From positions 38,278 through 102,277 of the forward strand of contig PAZH01000023.1 of the NCBI GenBank assembly GCA_002716125.1: a DNA stretch of 64,000 bases. The letters run 5' to 3'. How positions within the stretch are numbered: position 1 is the first letter of the stretch; each line of letters starts with the position of its first letter. The notes beneath the pieces were generated by a model. It ran no database searches. It was not told the DNA's origin and saw nothing but the letters and a program-made list of their open reading frames with translations. This DNA comes from Rhodospirillaceae bacterium (GTDB lineage Bacteria > Pseudomonadota > Alphaproteobacteria > UBA8366). Positions 25,859 to 33,908 of the stretch are shown here, one piece after another. The translations under genes were made by a program, and so were the position numbers.

Positions 25859-26731
25859 TTGAATATACTGATCATTCATAATCCTGTTGCTGGCCGCCGC
25901 CGTCGCCGTCGTTTGGAAAAGCTTTTGAACTTGCTCGAAAGTTCAGGACATTCCGTGCGAATCATGCCGACCGGCCGGCGAGGGGATGCGCGCGAGTCCG
26001 CGCGCTCGGCGCGAGGGATTGACGTTATCGTTGCCGCAGGTGGTGATGGCACCGTTAGCGAAATTATCGACGGTATCTCTGCGCGACCCTCGACGGAGCC
26101 CGCGCCCGCTGTCGCTTTCCTACCGATGGGAACAGCAAATGTCCTGGCGTGGGAGCTGGGCTTGCCGCGAAGCCCCCGGGGCATTGTTCGAATGATCAAC
26201 CAAGGAAAGTCCCTTGCGTTTCGGCCCGGTGTGGCCAACGGCACGCGATTCGTCTTAATGGCGAGCGCTGGATTGGATGCGCGGGCAGTTGCGGCGGTAA
26301 AGACACGGACAAAACGGTTGGTCGGCGGACTTGCCTACGTGACAGCGGCGGTCTCCGCATTGTATCGGCCATCCCCTATCTTTCGGGTTCAAGTAGGCGG
26401 CTTGGAGTATGAAGCGCGAACTGTCATCGTGACCCGGGCCGCGCGTTATGGTGGGCCATTCGTCCTAGCACCTGATGCACATTTGGGCGGCGGCAGTCTG
26501 CACATTGTTTTGATGCCGTCACACGGATGGCTGGCGACCGTAAAATATGGATTGGCTTTGGTCTTCGGGCGATTGCATCATTTGCCGGAAGTGGCTGTTT
26601 TGGAAGCCGACAGCGTCGATATTCGCGGTATTGAAAGTGAGCCCGTTCAGGTCGACGGAGATCTTGCGGTCGGAATTCCGCTATCCGTCAGCGTCGATAA
26701 CCGGACCATACCGTTCCTAGTGCCTTCTTAA
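25859..26731 (+). CDS. Diacylglycerol kinase-like lipid kinase
   Basis: A 290-residue DAGK catalytic-domain protein (YegS/DgkB/sphingosine-kinase superfamily) that would phosphorylate diacylglycerol or a similar lipid. It has an N-terminal strand LIIHNPVAGRR, the nucleotide-binding GGDGT motif (61-65), LPMGTANVLAWELGLP, and a C-terminal VQVDGD motif. I chose a TTG at 25859, eight bases after AGAGG; a GTG at 25850 overlaps that ribosome site. It is divergent from plcP across an AT-rich spacer. It could return diacylglycerol to phosphatidate, opposing PlcP plus glycosyltransferase, or act on another lipid. Confidence 0.82.
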   Translation: MNILIIHNPVAGRRRRRRLEKLLNLLESSGHSVRIMPTGRRGDARESARSARGIDVIVAAGGDGTVSEIIDGISARPSTEPAPAVAFLPMGTANVLAWELGLPRSPRGIVRMINQGKSLAFRPGVANGTRFVLMASAGLDARAVAAVKTRTKRLVGGLAYVTAAVSALYRPSPIFRVQVGGLEYEARTVIVTRAARYGGPFVLAPDAHLGGGSLHIVLMPSHGWLATVKYGLALVFGRLHHLPEVAVLEADSVDIRGIESEPVQVDGDLAVGIPLSVSVDNRTIPFLVPS

Positions 26732-26785
26732 CCGTCGAACTGCTTTATCGACCAACGTATGCTGTTCCCAGATCATCCTTTGCGC

Positions 26786-27208
26786 CTATTGGTCTAGGAA
26801 TTCTGTTGGTTCGAAATCAATAAGACGAATCGACACGATCTCGTCCGGCTCGCCGCTACAGCAATGAATGAGCAGGGTCAGGTCGGTCGAGATACCGCCG
26901 TGTTGTGCACCGGGCGCGTTGAACATGTATGAGCCGGGGCGTGCGATGATTCGGCCCGACTTGTCGTAATACGCCCCCGACATGACGTAGACTTCCTCGC
27001 CAAGAGAAGATGCTTTGCCGACAATTTCCCAGCCTTGTCCGGGCGGCGCTTTGTAGCGGGAGATCACGGTGGGGCCGTGGCGATGTTCGCGCAAAGTGCG
27101 GCGCCACCTGCCGTACTCTTTCCCGTCGACGTTGACGTTATAGTCCGCGGGCTCCCATCCACCTTCGTCGGGCTTGAGCTCGTAACTCTTCCAAGTGCGC
27201 TGGTCCAT
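26786..27208 (-). CDS. Cupin-domain protein
   Basis: A 140-residue single-domain cupin. The barrel shows SSLGEEVYVMSGAYYDKSG and ARPGSYMFNAPGAQHGG, a recognisable cupin motif pair, although the metal-ligand set is incomplete. ChrR-type anti-sigma cupins and DUF4437-like proteins look similar. The ATG at 27208 has GGAGG seven bases upstream; the ATG three codons earlier directly abuts GGAGG and is less likely. It is convergent with the lipid kinase. The strong terminator at 27316-27346 separates it from nrdJ upstream, so it is transcribed on its own. Function unknown. Confidence 0.75.
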   Translation of the reverse strand: MDQRTWKSYELKPDEGGWEPADYNVNVDGKEYGRWRRTLREHRHGPTVISRYKAPPGQGWEIVGKASSLGEEVYVMSGAYYDKSGRIIARPGSYMFNAPGAQHGGISTDLTLLIHCCSGEPDEIVSIRLIDFEPTEFLDQ

Positions 27209-27315
27209 CTCTCGCATCCTCCAATCATGAATATCATTCTCGGATGCGAAAATTACGTGCTTCGTCGCGCGCGTTGTTACGTCGGCGATCGAACTGAGTG
27301 TTTTTTGGCGCAGAT

Positions 27316-27346
27316 AAAAAAAGGGGGCGGGTAAGATACCCGCCCC
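27316..27346 (-). terminator. Intrinsic terminator of nrdJ
   Basis: On the minus strand, GGGGCGGGTA-TCT-TACCCGCCCC (27346-27324) forms a perfect 10-bp GC-rich stem with a three-base loop, followed by one C and then seven T (27322-27316). It lies 38 bases beyond the nrdJ stop and is a textbook factor-independent terminator. Confidence 0.95.
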
Positions 27347-27383
27347 GAGTCACAGGGAGCACTATGCCAAGGTAGGGCCTAAG

Positions 27384-30300
27384 TCACGAACACCCGCTGG
27401 TGGCGCCACAAGTGACGCATTTCATGCAGGTGCCGTTGCGTACGAGCGTGAAGTTGCCGCATTCGCCGCAAGCATCGCCCTCGTACCCTTTGGCTTTGGC
27501 CTCTCGAATTTGGTCGAGACGAGTCTCGACCTCTTCGACGACCGCCGCCTGGACCGCTACGGCCGAAACCGTTGCGGCACCGTCAGCAACCACCTGGCCC
27601 TGGGAGTCGGTGGCTGCCGAATTCGCTGTAACTTTTGTCTCTGTTTGCTCTGCACCGCCCGAAAAAACGAGCAGTTTCGACGAGCGCATGAAGCCCGTGC
27701 TGGCAACCTTTTGGATGGCAGCAATGGCGTCCGCCGTGCTGGCTTCGCCGCCGTCGTCTTCATGAACGCCGCGACCGAGCGTGTCGGGGAGCATATCGCC
27801 CGGCTCGGCATGCGCGAGATCGTCGCGGCCGAGATAACTGATCGCCACTTCGCGGAAGATGTAGTCGAGAACCGACGTCGCCATCTTGATCGTGTCGTTA
27901 CCTTCGACGATGCCGGACGGCTCGAACCTTGTGAAGGTGAAGGCCTCAACGAATTCCTCGAGCGGCACGCCGTATTGCAAACCGATAGAGATTGCGATGG
28001 CGAAGTTGTTCATCAAGCTGCGGAAGGCCGCGCCCTCTTTATGCATGTCGATGAAAATCTCACCGAGGCGACCGTCTTCGTATTCGCCCGTGCGGAGATA
28101 GACCTTATGCCCGCCGACGATGGCTTTCTGGGTATAACCCTTGCGTCGGGTTGGGAGACGTTGTCGTTCGGCGACTTTTTCAATAACCCGCTCGACGATC
28201 TTCTCTGCAATAACCGGTGCGGCGGCGGCGCGCGGCGCGTCGACGATATCTTCAACCATGTCGTCGTCGTCGAGCAGCGCCGATTGCAGCGGCTGGCTCA
28301 ATTTCGACCCATCGCGATAGAGCGCGTTCGCCTTAAGACCAAGGCGCCAGGAGAGGAGATACGCGTCTTTGCAATCCTCAACCGTTGCGTTGCTCGGCAT
28401 ATTGATCGTTTTCGAGATTGCGCCGGTGATGAAGGGCTGTGCCGCCGCCATCATCCGGATGTGGCTCTCCGCCGACAGGAACCGTTTACCGATCCGGCCG
28501 CAGGGATTTGCGCAATCGAAGACGGGGAGGTGTTCTTCCTTCAGATGCGGGGCGCCTTCCAGGGTCATCGCGCCGCAGCAATAGGCGTTCGCGGCTTCGA
28601 TATCGGACTTTTCGAACCCGAGATGAGCCAGCATGTCGAATCCTAGATCGTCGAGCTGCGCGTCTGAGAGACCGAGCGTTTCGCGGCAGAAATCCTCGCC
28701 GAGCGTCCACTTATTGAAAGCGAACTTGATGTCGAAACTGCTGGCGAGTGCACCTTCCAGGGCTTCGATAGCGTCGCCCGTGAAGCCTTTCGCCTGCAAG
28801 TCCTTATGATTGACGCCCGGAGCATCTTTCAGCGTGCCGTAACCAACGGCGTAGCCGACGATGTCTTCAACTTGCTCCTCACCGTATCCCAAGCCGCTAA
28901 GCGCGAGAGGAACCGTGCGGTTGATAATCTTGAAATAGCCGCCGCCGGCGAGTTTCTTGAACTTCACGAGGGCGAAGTCGGGCTCGATACCGGTCGTATC
29001 GCAATCCATGACGAGGCCGATCGTGCCTGTCGGCGCGATAACACTGGTCTGGGCGTTGCGGTATCCGTGCTTTTGGCCAAGCTCATAGGCATTGTCCCAT
29101 GCCTTGACCGCCGCTTTGGCGAGATCGTCCTGCGGGCAATTCGCGTGGTCCAGCGGGACAGGCAGGATCGAAAGACCTTCGTATCCAACTTGTTCGCCGT
29201 GGGCGGCCAAACGATGATTGGCGATGACGCGAAGCATTTCGTCGCGGTTTTCGTCGTAACGCGGGAACGCGCCGAGTTCTTCCGCCATCTCCGCGGAGGT
29301 CGAATAAGCAACACCCGTCATGATCGCGGTGATCGCACCGCAGATCGCGCGCCCTTCATCGCTATCATAGGAATGACCGGACGCCATCAACAATCCGCCG
29401 ATATTGGCGAAGCCGAGGCCAAGCGTCCTGAATTCATAGGAGAGCTGGGCGATTTCTTTCGATGGGAACTGCGCCATGAGAACGGAAATCTCAAGGACCA
29501 CCGTCCAAAGCCGCACCGCATGTTCGAAAGCGTCGACGTCAACGGTGCCGTCTGCGCGCTGGAACGCCATCAAGTTCAGCGACGCGAGGTTGCAGGCCGT
29601 ATCGTCGAGGAACATGTACTCCGAGCATGGATTGGACGCGTTGATACGACCGCTCACACCGCAGGTGTGCCACTCGTTGATCGTGGTGTCGAACTGCAGG
29701 CCGGGATCCGCGCAGGCCCAGGCTGCGTAACCGATCTTGTCCCAAAGCTCGCGGGCCGAAGTTTCCTCCGCGATCGCACCGTTGGTCCGCATGGTCAGCG
29801 CCCACGGACCGTCCGCCTCGACCGCTTTTACGAAATCGTTTGTGATCCGCACGGAATTATTCGAATTCTGCCCTGAGACTGTGAGATAGGCATCTGAGTC
29901 CCAGTCCGTGTCGTATGTCTTGAATTCGATCTCCGTGTGACCTTGCCGGGCGAACTCGATCACGCGCTGGATATAGTTTTCCGGCACGGCGGCTTCGCGC
30001 GCAGCGATAATGGCTTTGCGGAGTTCGGGATTCTTTTTTGGGACGAACCGGTCATCGCTGTCGCCTTCGCAGCAGACCGACATGATGCGATTGAGATGCT
30101 TCTCGCACATCTTCGAACCAGAGACGAGTGCTGCAACCTTTTGTTCTTCCGCGACTTTCCAGTCGATGAACTTCTCGACATCCGGATGATCGATATCCAC
30201 GACGACCATCTTTGCGGCGCGGCGAGTCGTGCCGCCCGATTTGATCGCACCCGCGGCACGGTCACCGATCTTCAGGAAACTCATGAGACCAGAGGACTTC

Positions 30301-31046
30301 CCGCCGCCCGAAAGAGGCTCGCCATCGGCGCGGACTTTCGAGAAATTCGTGCCGGTACCGGAGCCGTACTTAAAGAGACGTGCTTCGCGAACCCAGAGAT
30401 CCATGATGCCGTTTTCGGTCACGAGATCGTCGTCGACTGATTGGATGAAGCAGGCGTGGGGCTGCGGGTGCTCGTAAGCGGAATCGGATCGCGTCAACTC
30501 ACCCGTCGTGAAATCAACGTAATGGTGGCCCTGGCTCGGTCCATCAATGCCATAGGCCCAATGCAGTCCGGTGTTGAACCATTGCGGCGAGTTCGGCGCG
30601 GCCATCTGATGGGCCAGCATATAACGCATCTCGTCAAAATAGATTTGCGCATCCGCCTCCGAATCGAAATAGCCGCCTTTCCAGCCCCAATAGGTCCAGG
30701 TGCCGGCCAAACGGTCGAAAACCTGCTTTGCGCTAGACTCGCTGACGAATTGTTCGTCTTTGGCGGAATCCGCCATGGCTTCGTCGTCGGGCACACCGCG
30801 CCATAGCCATTCCGGAACGTCGTCTTCTTTGACTTTCTGCAGCTTTGCGGGAACGCCCGCTTTGCGGAAGTATTTCTGGGCCAGGACATCGCATGCGACC
30901 TGGCTCCAATTCGACGGCACTTCGATATCTTCCGCCTGGAATACGAGAGACCCGTCCGGGTTTCGGATTTCGCTCGTTGTCTGGCGAAATTCGATCTCAT
31001 CGTATGGCGACGAGTTATCTTTTGTGAAGTGACGCGTAAACCGCAT
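27384..31046 (-). CDS. nrdJ: Vitamin B12-dependent ribonucleotide reductase (class II)
   Basis: A 1220-residue adenosylcobalamin-dependent enzyme reducing ribonucleotides to deoxyribonucleotides independently of oxygen. Visible elements are an active-site Cys at about 199 ([11 protein letters not shown]), [21 protein letters not shown] (472-492) with the radical-accepting region, and [26 protein letters not shown]-like domain follows ([21 protein letters not shown] equivalent), and the tail is a C-terminal CxxC-type cluster ending in CATSGCS-like residues. It is the long alphaproteobacterial NrdJ form. The ATG at 31046 has GGAGG eight bases upstream; a 39-residue upstream extension is not credible. 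It is transcribed alone, with a strong terminator, and two NrdR-box-like sites lie upstream. Confidence 0.95.
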   Translation of the reverse strand: MRFTRHFTKDNSSPYDEIEFRQTTSEIRNPDGSLVFQAEDIEVPSNWSQVACDVLAQKYFRKAGVPAKLQKVKEDDVPEWLWRGVPDDEAMADSAKDEQFVSESSAKQVFDRLAGTWTYWGWKGGYFDSEADAQIYFDEMRYMLAHQMAAPNSPQWFNTGLHWAYGIDGPSQGHHYVDFTTGELTRSDSAYEHPQPHACFIQSVDDDLVTENGIMDLWVREARLFKYGSGTGTNFSKVRADGEPLSGGGKSSGLMSFLKIGDRAAGAIKSGGTTRRAAKMVVVDIDHPDVEKFIDWKVAEEQKVAALVSGSKMCEKHLNRIMSVCCEGDSDDRFVPKKNPELRKAIIAAREAAVPENYIQRVIEFARQGHTEIEFKTYDTDWDSDAYLTVSGQNSNNSVRITNDFVKAVEADGPWALTMRTNGAIAEETSARELWDKIGYAAWACADPGLQFDTTINEWHTCGVSGRINASNPCSEYMFLDDTACNLASLNLMAFQRADGTVDVDAFEHAVRLWTVVLEISVLMAQFPSKEIAQLSYEFRTLGLGFANIGGLLMASGHSYDSDEGRAICGAITAIMTGVAYSTSAEMAEELGAFPRYDENRDEMLRVIANHRLAAHGEQVGYEGLSILPVPLDHANCPQDDLAKAAVKAWDNAYELGQKHGYRNAQTSVIAPTGTIGLVMDCDTTGIEPDFALVKFKKLAGGGYFKIINRTVPLALSGLGYGEEQVEDIVGYAVGYGTLKDAPGVNHKDLQAKGFTGDAIEALEGALASSFDIKFAFNKWTLGEDFCRETLGLSDAQLDDLGFDMLAHLGFEKSDIEAANAYCCGAMTLEGAPHLKEEHLPVFDCANPCGRIGKRFLSAESHIRMMAAAQPFITGAISKTINMPSNATVEDCKDAYLLSWRLGLKANALYRDGSKLSQPLQSALLDDDDMVEDIVDAPRAAAAPVIAEKIVERVIEKVAERQRLPTRRKGYTQKAIVGGHKVYLRTGEYEDGRLGEIFIDMHKEGAAFRSLMNNFAIAISIGLQYGVPLEEFVEAFTFTRFEPSGIVEGNDTIKMATSVLDYIFREVAISYLGRDDLAHAEPGDMLPDTLGRGVHEDDGGEASTADAIAAIQKVASTGFMRSSKLLVFSGGAEQTETKVTANSAATDSQGQVVADGAATVSAVAVQAAVVEEVETRLDQIREAKAKGYEGDACGECGNFTLVRNGTCMKCVTCGATSGCS

Positions 31047-31187
31047 TCCTGGAACCTCCCCAACGGACGGCCAATCCTTTGGCCCGGTAGAACCGTCCAA
31101 ACCCTCCATCGGACGTTTCTGATGATTATGAACCCCTGTTGCCGCGTATCGGCTTATGCTCACTGGTCGGAATTTGTTTGACCGCTA

Positions 31188-31253
31188 CCCCTATATCCAG
31201 TGGGCAGGGTGATCCTAGTCACAACTTGTTGAGCAATGCAATATATTTTGTGG
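31188..31253 (-). promoter_or_regulatory. Pair of NrdR-box-like palindromes upstream of nrdJ
   Basis: Two 16-base sites resemble the NrdR box (ACACTATATATAGTGT type): 31188-31203, with core CTATATCCAG, matches at 11 of 16 positions, and 31238-31253, with core ATATATTTTGTG, matches at 12 of 16. They begin 50 bases apart, about five helical turns, and NrdR sites usually occur in pairs. NrdR is the ATP/dATP-sensing repressor of ribonucleotide reductase genes. The matches are imperfect, so this is a candidate only. Confidence 0.38.
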
Positions 31254-31444
31254 TCGCAAATGAAATTTTTAGCAGATATTGTAAGATCAAGTATTAAATT
31301 CGCTTTTTTAAGAGAAAAATCACTTGCATTTCAGTAATCGCGATGTTTATGCCAAACCGTCACAATGTGCGTGTGAATACTGGACGGTCTTGGTCGTCAA
31401 TGCCATATTGCCCAAGGAATTTCTCTAGGAGAGGGCGACGCCTT
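31254..31444. other. AT-rich gene-free spacer before the NDUFA12 gene
   Basis: This is the right part of the 398-base spacer between nrdJ (minus) and the NDUFA12-like gene (plus). It is conspicuously AT-rich from about 31255 to 31330 and should hold the divergent promoters. I saw no convincing -35/-10 pair, terminator or small gene. An open frame from 31343 is only an upstream extension of the NDUFA12 frame. Confidence 0.5.
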
Positions 31445-31804
31445 ATGGCGACAGCAATTACCCACGTATTGACTTGGCTTCGTGGCGAACAGGTCGGCGA
31501 GGATTCCGACGGTAACGTGTATTACCAAGAACGTCGAATTCCTAAAGGACGTCGGCGTCGTCGGTGGGTCGTCTACAACGGTCCGGACGAAGCGAGCCGT
31601 ATTCCGCCTGAGTGGCATGCTTGGCTGCACTACACCGTGGACGAAATTCCGGATCCGAACAAAATGACCGTGAAGCCCTGGCAGCAGGATCATCTGCCAA
31701 ACTTAACAGGGACGGATGACGCGTATCGCCCCCCGGGACATACGCTAGAAGGCGGGCGGCGTTCGGCAGCGACCGGTGACTATGAACCATGGACGCCGAA
31801 TTAA
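31445..31804 (+). CDS. NDUFA12-like complex I accessory subunit
   Basis: A 119-residue homologue of the NDUFA12 (B17.2) accessory subunit of NADH:ubiquinone oxidoreductase, found in mitochondria and alphaproteobacteria. Characteristic residues are GNVYYQERR, the basic GRRRRRWVVYNG, and EASRIPPEWHAWLHYTVDEIP, then KPWQQDHLPNLTGT and RPPGH. The start at 31445 (MATAITHVLTWL) matches the family; the 34-residue upstream extension is not conserved in character. It lies upstream of two MlaD-like genes and DUF2155 on the same strand, an arrangement common in alphaproteobacteria, although no direct link of respiration to lipid transport is known to me. Confidence 0.92.
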   Translation: MATAITHVLTWLRGEQVGEDSDGNVYYQERRIPKGRRRRRWVVYNGPDEASRIPPEWHAWLHYTVDEIPDPNKMTVKPWQQDHLPNLTGTDDAYRPPGHTLEGGRRSAATGDYEPWTPN

Positions 31805-31819
31805 GCTAGGAACGGCCTG

Positions 31820-32341
31820 TTGACGTTGGAAACCCGCAATATCCTCGTTGGCTCCTTTGTTGTAATCGTCGGCGCGCTTTTTCTGATTTATTCGTCGCGC
31901 GGAGGCGTTGCAGACGTGGCGGGCGGCTATCAACTGAATGCGATCTATCAAAGCGTGGATGGTGTCTCCGTCGGCACTGATGTGATGCTGACCGGTATCA
32001 AAGTTGGTGAGGTGACGAAGCTTGCCTATGTACCGGATGGACACCGCGCTTCGCTGACAATGCGGATCGACGAGAATATCAAGTTGCCGATCGACAGTGT
32101 CGCAATGATCATCAGTTCTGGAATGCTCGGTGGTAAATATATCAAACTCGAGCCCGGCGGAGAGCTGGACAATCTCCAGGATGGCGATCATTTCGAGTTC
32201 GTGCAGGATGCTGTTATTTTCGAGGAACTATTGGAGAAGATCGTACTCGATGCGGAAGCCAGACGAATGAAGCAGATAGAGAAATCGGTTGAGGAAACGG
32301 CGGAGCCGAAAAAGAGTCCCTTTGGGAGCCTGTTGAAATGA
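31820..32341 (+). CDS. MlaD/MCE-domain protein (first of two)
   Basis: A 173-residue protein with one N-terminal membrane span (about 8-25) and a single MCE domain (about 36-118). MCE proteins form hexameric rings that carry phospholipids across the periplasm. Visible features are YQSVDGVSVGTDVMLTGIKVGEV and SSGMLGGKYIKLEPGG. The tail after the domain is charged (EARRMKQIEKSVEE). The start is a TTG at 31820 with AGGA nine bases before. It overlaps the next MCE gene by four bases (ATGA), so they are translated together. No permease or ATPase gene of the pathway is in this window. Confidence 0.85.
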   Translation: MTLETRNILVGSFVVIVGALFLIYSSRGGVADVAGGYQLNAIYQSVDGVSVGTDVMLTGIKVGEVTKLAYVPDGHRASLTMRIDENIKLPIDSVAMIISSGMLGGKYIKLEPGGELDNLQDGDHFEFVQDAVIFEELLEKIVLDAEARRMKQIEKSVEETAEPKKSPFGSLLK

Positions 32342-32796
32342 AGCGGAATGTAATTGAAACGGTTCTCGGCGGTGTCGTGCTTTTAGTGGCAGGCCTATTT
32401 CTTGTGTTCGCCTATCTCGGCAGCGACGTAAAACCGGTTAAAGGGTACGAAGTAACCGCTAGGTTCGATGCGATCGACGGTTTGTCCGTCGGCAGCGATG
32501 TCCGCATTGGCGGCGTGAAGATCGGCAGCGTGGTCGATCAGTCAATCGACACGGAGGATTTTCGCGCCGTTGTCACCTTGGCGATCTTGCCGGAGGTCAA
32601 GTTGCCTGAGGATACCAAGGCCAGTATTACCAGTGCCGGACTTCTCGGCACCAAATACGTAAAGCTCGAGCCGGGCGGCGCGGAGACGAGGATCGCCGGC
32701 GGCGGCGAGATCGAGCAAACGAAAAGCGTGATCTCCCTGGAAGAGATGCTTGGCAAAGTCATCTTCCTGGTCACCGATGAGCGGCCGGCGCAGTAG
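32338..32796 (+). CDS. mlaD: MlaD, MCE-domain lipid transport protein
   Basis: A 152-residue substrate-binding component of the Mla phospholipid transport system, anchored in the inner membrane. One span (about 7-27) precedes the MCE domain, with FDAIDGLSVGSDVRIGGVKIGSV and TSAGLLGTKYVKLEPGG. The size and C terminus (SLEEMLGKVIFLV) match classical MlaD better than the preceding gene does. It overlaps that gene by ATGA and is followed by DUF2155. The paralogues may form a mixed ring or serve different transporters; the sequence does not say which. Confidence 0.9.
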   Translation: MKRNVIETVLGGVVLLVAGLFLVFAYLGSDVKPVKGYEVTARFDAIDGLSVGSDVRIGGVKIGSVVDQSIDTEDFRAVVTLAILPEVKLPEDTKASITSAGLLGTKYVKLEPGGAETRIAGGGEIEQTKSVISLEEMLGKVIFLVTDERPAQ

Positions 32797-32842
32797 TCAC
32801 CATGTTCATTATCCGCGTAGTTGCGGTTTTGGGGCCCGACGC

Positions 32843-33238
32843 ATGAGGCATCGTGTGGGGGCATTGATCGCCTTTGCTGTGGTCACGCTGGCAGTGCTAC
32901 CGGCCGCTGCGTTGGAAGGCAAAGCGGTTGTGCTGCAGGGACTGGATAAGGTCACCGCGCGTGTCTCTCGGCTGGAGGCGCCGATCGGTGCGACCATACG
33001 TTTCGGAAATTTGGAGATTGTTCCGCGCGCCTGCGAGCGCACGCCGCCGGAAGAGCCGCCTGAGTCGACCGTCTACCTCGATATTACGGAAGTTCGTCCG
33101 GGTGAAGCGCCCGTCGATCTTTTTCACGGTTGGATGTTTGCCTCCAGTCCGGCGCTGAACGGGTTGGAGCACCCCGTATATGATGTCTGGGTCTTGGAGT
33201 GTCAGGTCCTCGCGGCTGAGACACCGTCACAGCAATGA
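32843..33238 (+). CDS. DUF2155 periplasmic protein
   Basis: A 131-residue exported protein with a signal peptide (MRHRVGALIAFAVVTLAVLP, cleavage near AAALEG) and the DUF2155 domain. Family marks are GKAVVLQGLDKVTARVSRLEAPIG, FGNLEIVPRACERTPPEEPPES and FHGWMFASSPALNGLEHPVYDVWVLEC. Function is unknown. In alphaproteobacteria it regularly accompanies NDUFA12, MlaD and aat, as here. The ATG at 32843 was chosen because the signal peptide begins there; an upstream extension reads through the end of mlaD in another frame. Confidence 0.88.
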   Translation: MRHRVGALIAFAVVTLAVLPAAALEGKAVVLQGLDKVTARVSRLEAPIGATIRFGNLEIVPRACERTPPEEPPESTVYLDITEVRPGEAPVDLFHGWMFASSPALNGLEHPVYDVWVLECQVLAAETPSQQ

Positions 33239-33245
33239 TTTGCAC

Positions 33246-33887
33246 TTATTGCTGGAGGATCGCCTCGAGGTCCCCCGCGTCATATTCCACGCCGAACTCT
33301 GAATCGAACTTGAGCGCCGCTGCGAGCAAGCCACGGTACTCGTTTCTTGGCACTTCGATGGCCCCGAAACGGCTGAGGTGCTTGGTGATGAACTGCGTGT
33401 CGATGAACGCGTAGCCGCCCACACTCAATTTCGCCGCGAGGTGGACGAGTGCAACCTTACTGGCATCTGTTGCGCGGCTGAACATGCTTTCGCCAAAAAA
33501 GACACCTTTCAGCGAAATACCGTACAAACCGCCGACCAAATCGCCATCCTGCCAACATTCGACACTATGGCCGTGACCTTTGAAGTGCAGGGATGTGTAG
33601 AGGTCGACGATGCGGCTATTAATCCACGTGCGGGGACGTCCTTCCGTGGCTTCCGCGCAACCTTCAATGACACCGGCAAAATCTCTGTCGAAAGTGACTT
33701 CGAAAGTGTCGTTCCGAACCGTTCGGCGTAAACGCCGCGGTACGTGGAACTTGCTCATCGGAATAATGCCGCGCATTCGCGGGTCGACCCAAACCAACTC
33801 CGGGTCGTCCCGGTCCTCCGCCATCGGAAACACGCCGATACTGTAGGCGCGCAACAACATGTCCGGCGTGAGGTCGGGCATCTCCAT
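33246..33887 (-). CDS. aat: Leucyl/phenylalanyl-tRNA-protein transferase
   Basis: Aat adds Leu or Phe from aminoacyl-tRNA to the N terminus of proteins that begin with Lys or Arg, creating N-degrons read by ClpS. The 213-residue protein shows the family start ([14 protein letters not shown]), [12 protein letters not shown], the substrate pocket [42 protein letters not shown] and [16 protein letters not shown]. It is the last gene of aroQ-accB-accC-aat, 21 bases after accC, and is convergent with DUF2155. Met3 at 33881 is an alternative start. Confidence 0.95.
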   Translation of the reverse strand: MEMPDLTPDMLLRAYSIGVFPMAEDRDDPELVWVDPRMRGIIPMSKFHVPRRLRRTVRNDTFEVTFDRDFAGVIEGCAEATEGRPRTWINSRIVDLYTSLHFKGHGHSVECWQDGDLVGGLYGISLKGVFFGESMFSRATDASKVALVHLAAKLSVGGYAFIDTQFITKHLSRFGAIEVPRNEYRGLLAAALKFDSEFGVEYDAGDLEAILQQ

Positions 33888-33908
33888 CGTCGTTGTTCCG
33901 TCTCGATC

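Noticed and set aside
32801-32846. A 14-codon open frame (MFIIRVVAVLGPDA) ending in an ATGA overlap with the DUF2155 start
   Set aside because: No ribosome site, no recognisable peptide character, and such short frames arise often by chance. The overlap alone is not enough to call a coupled leader peptide.
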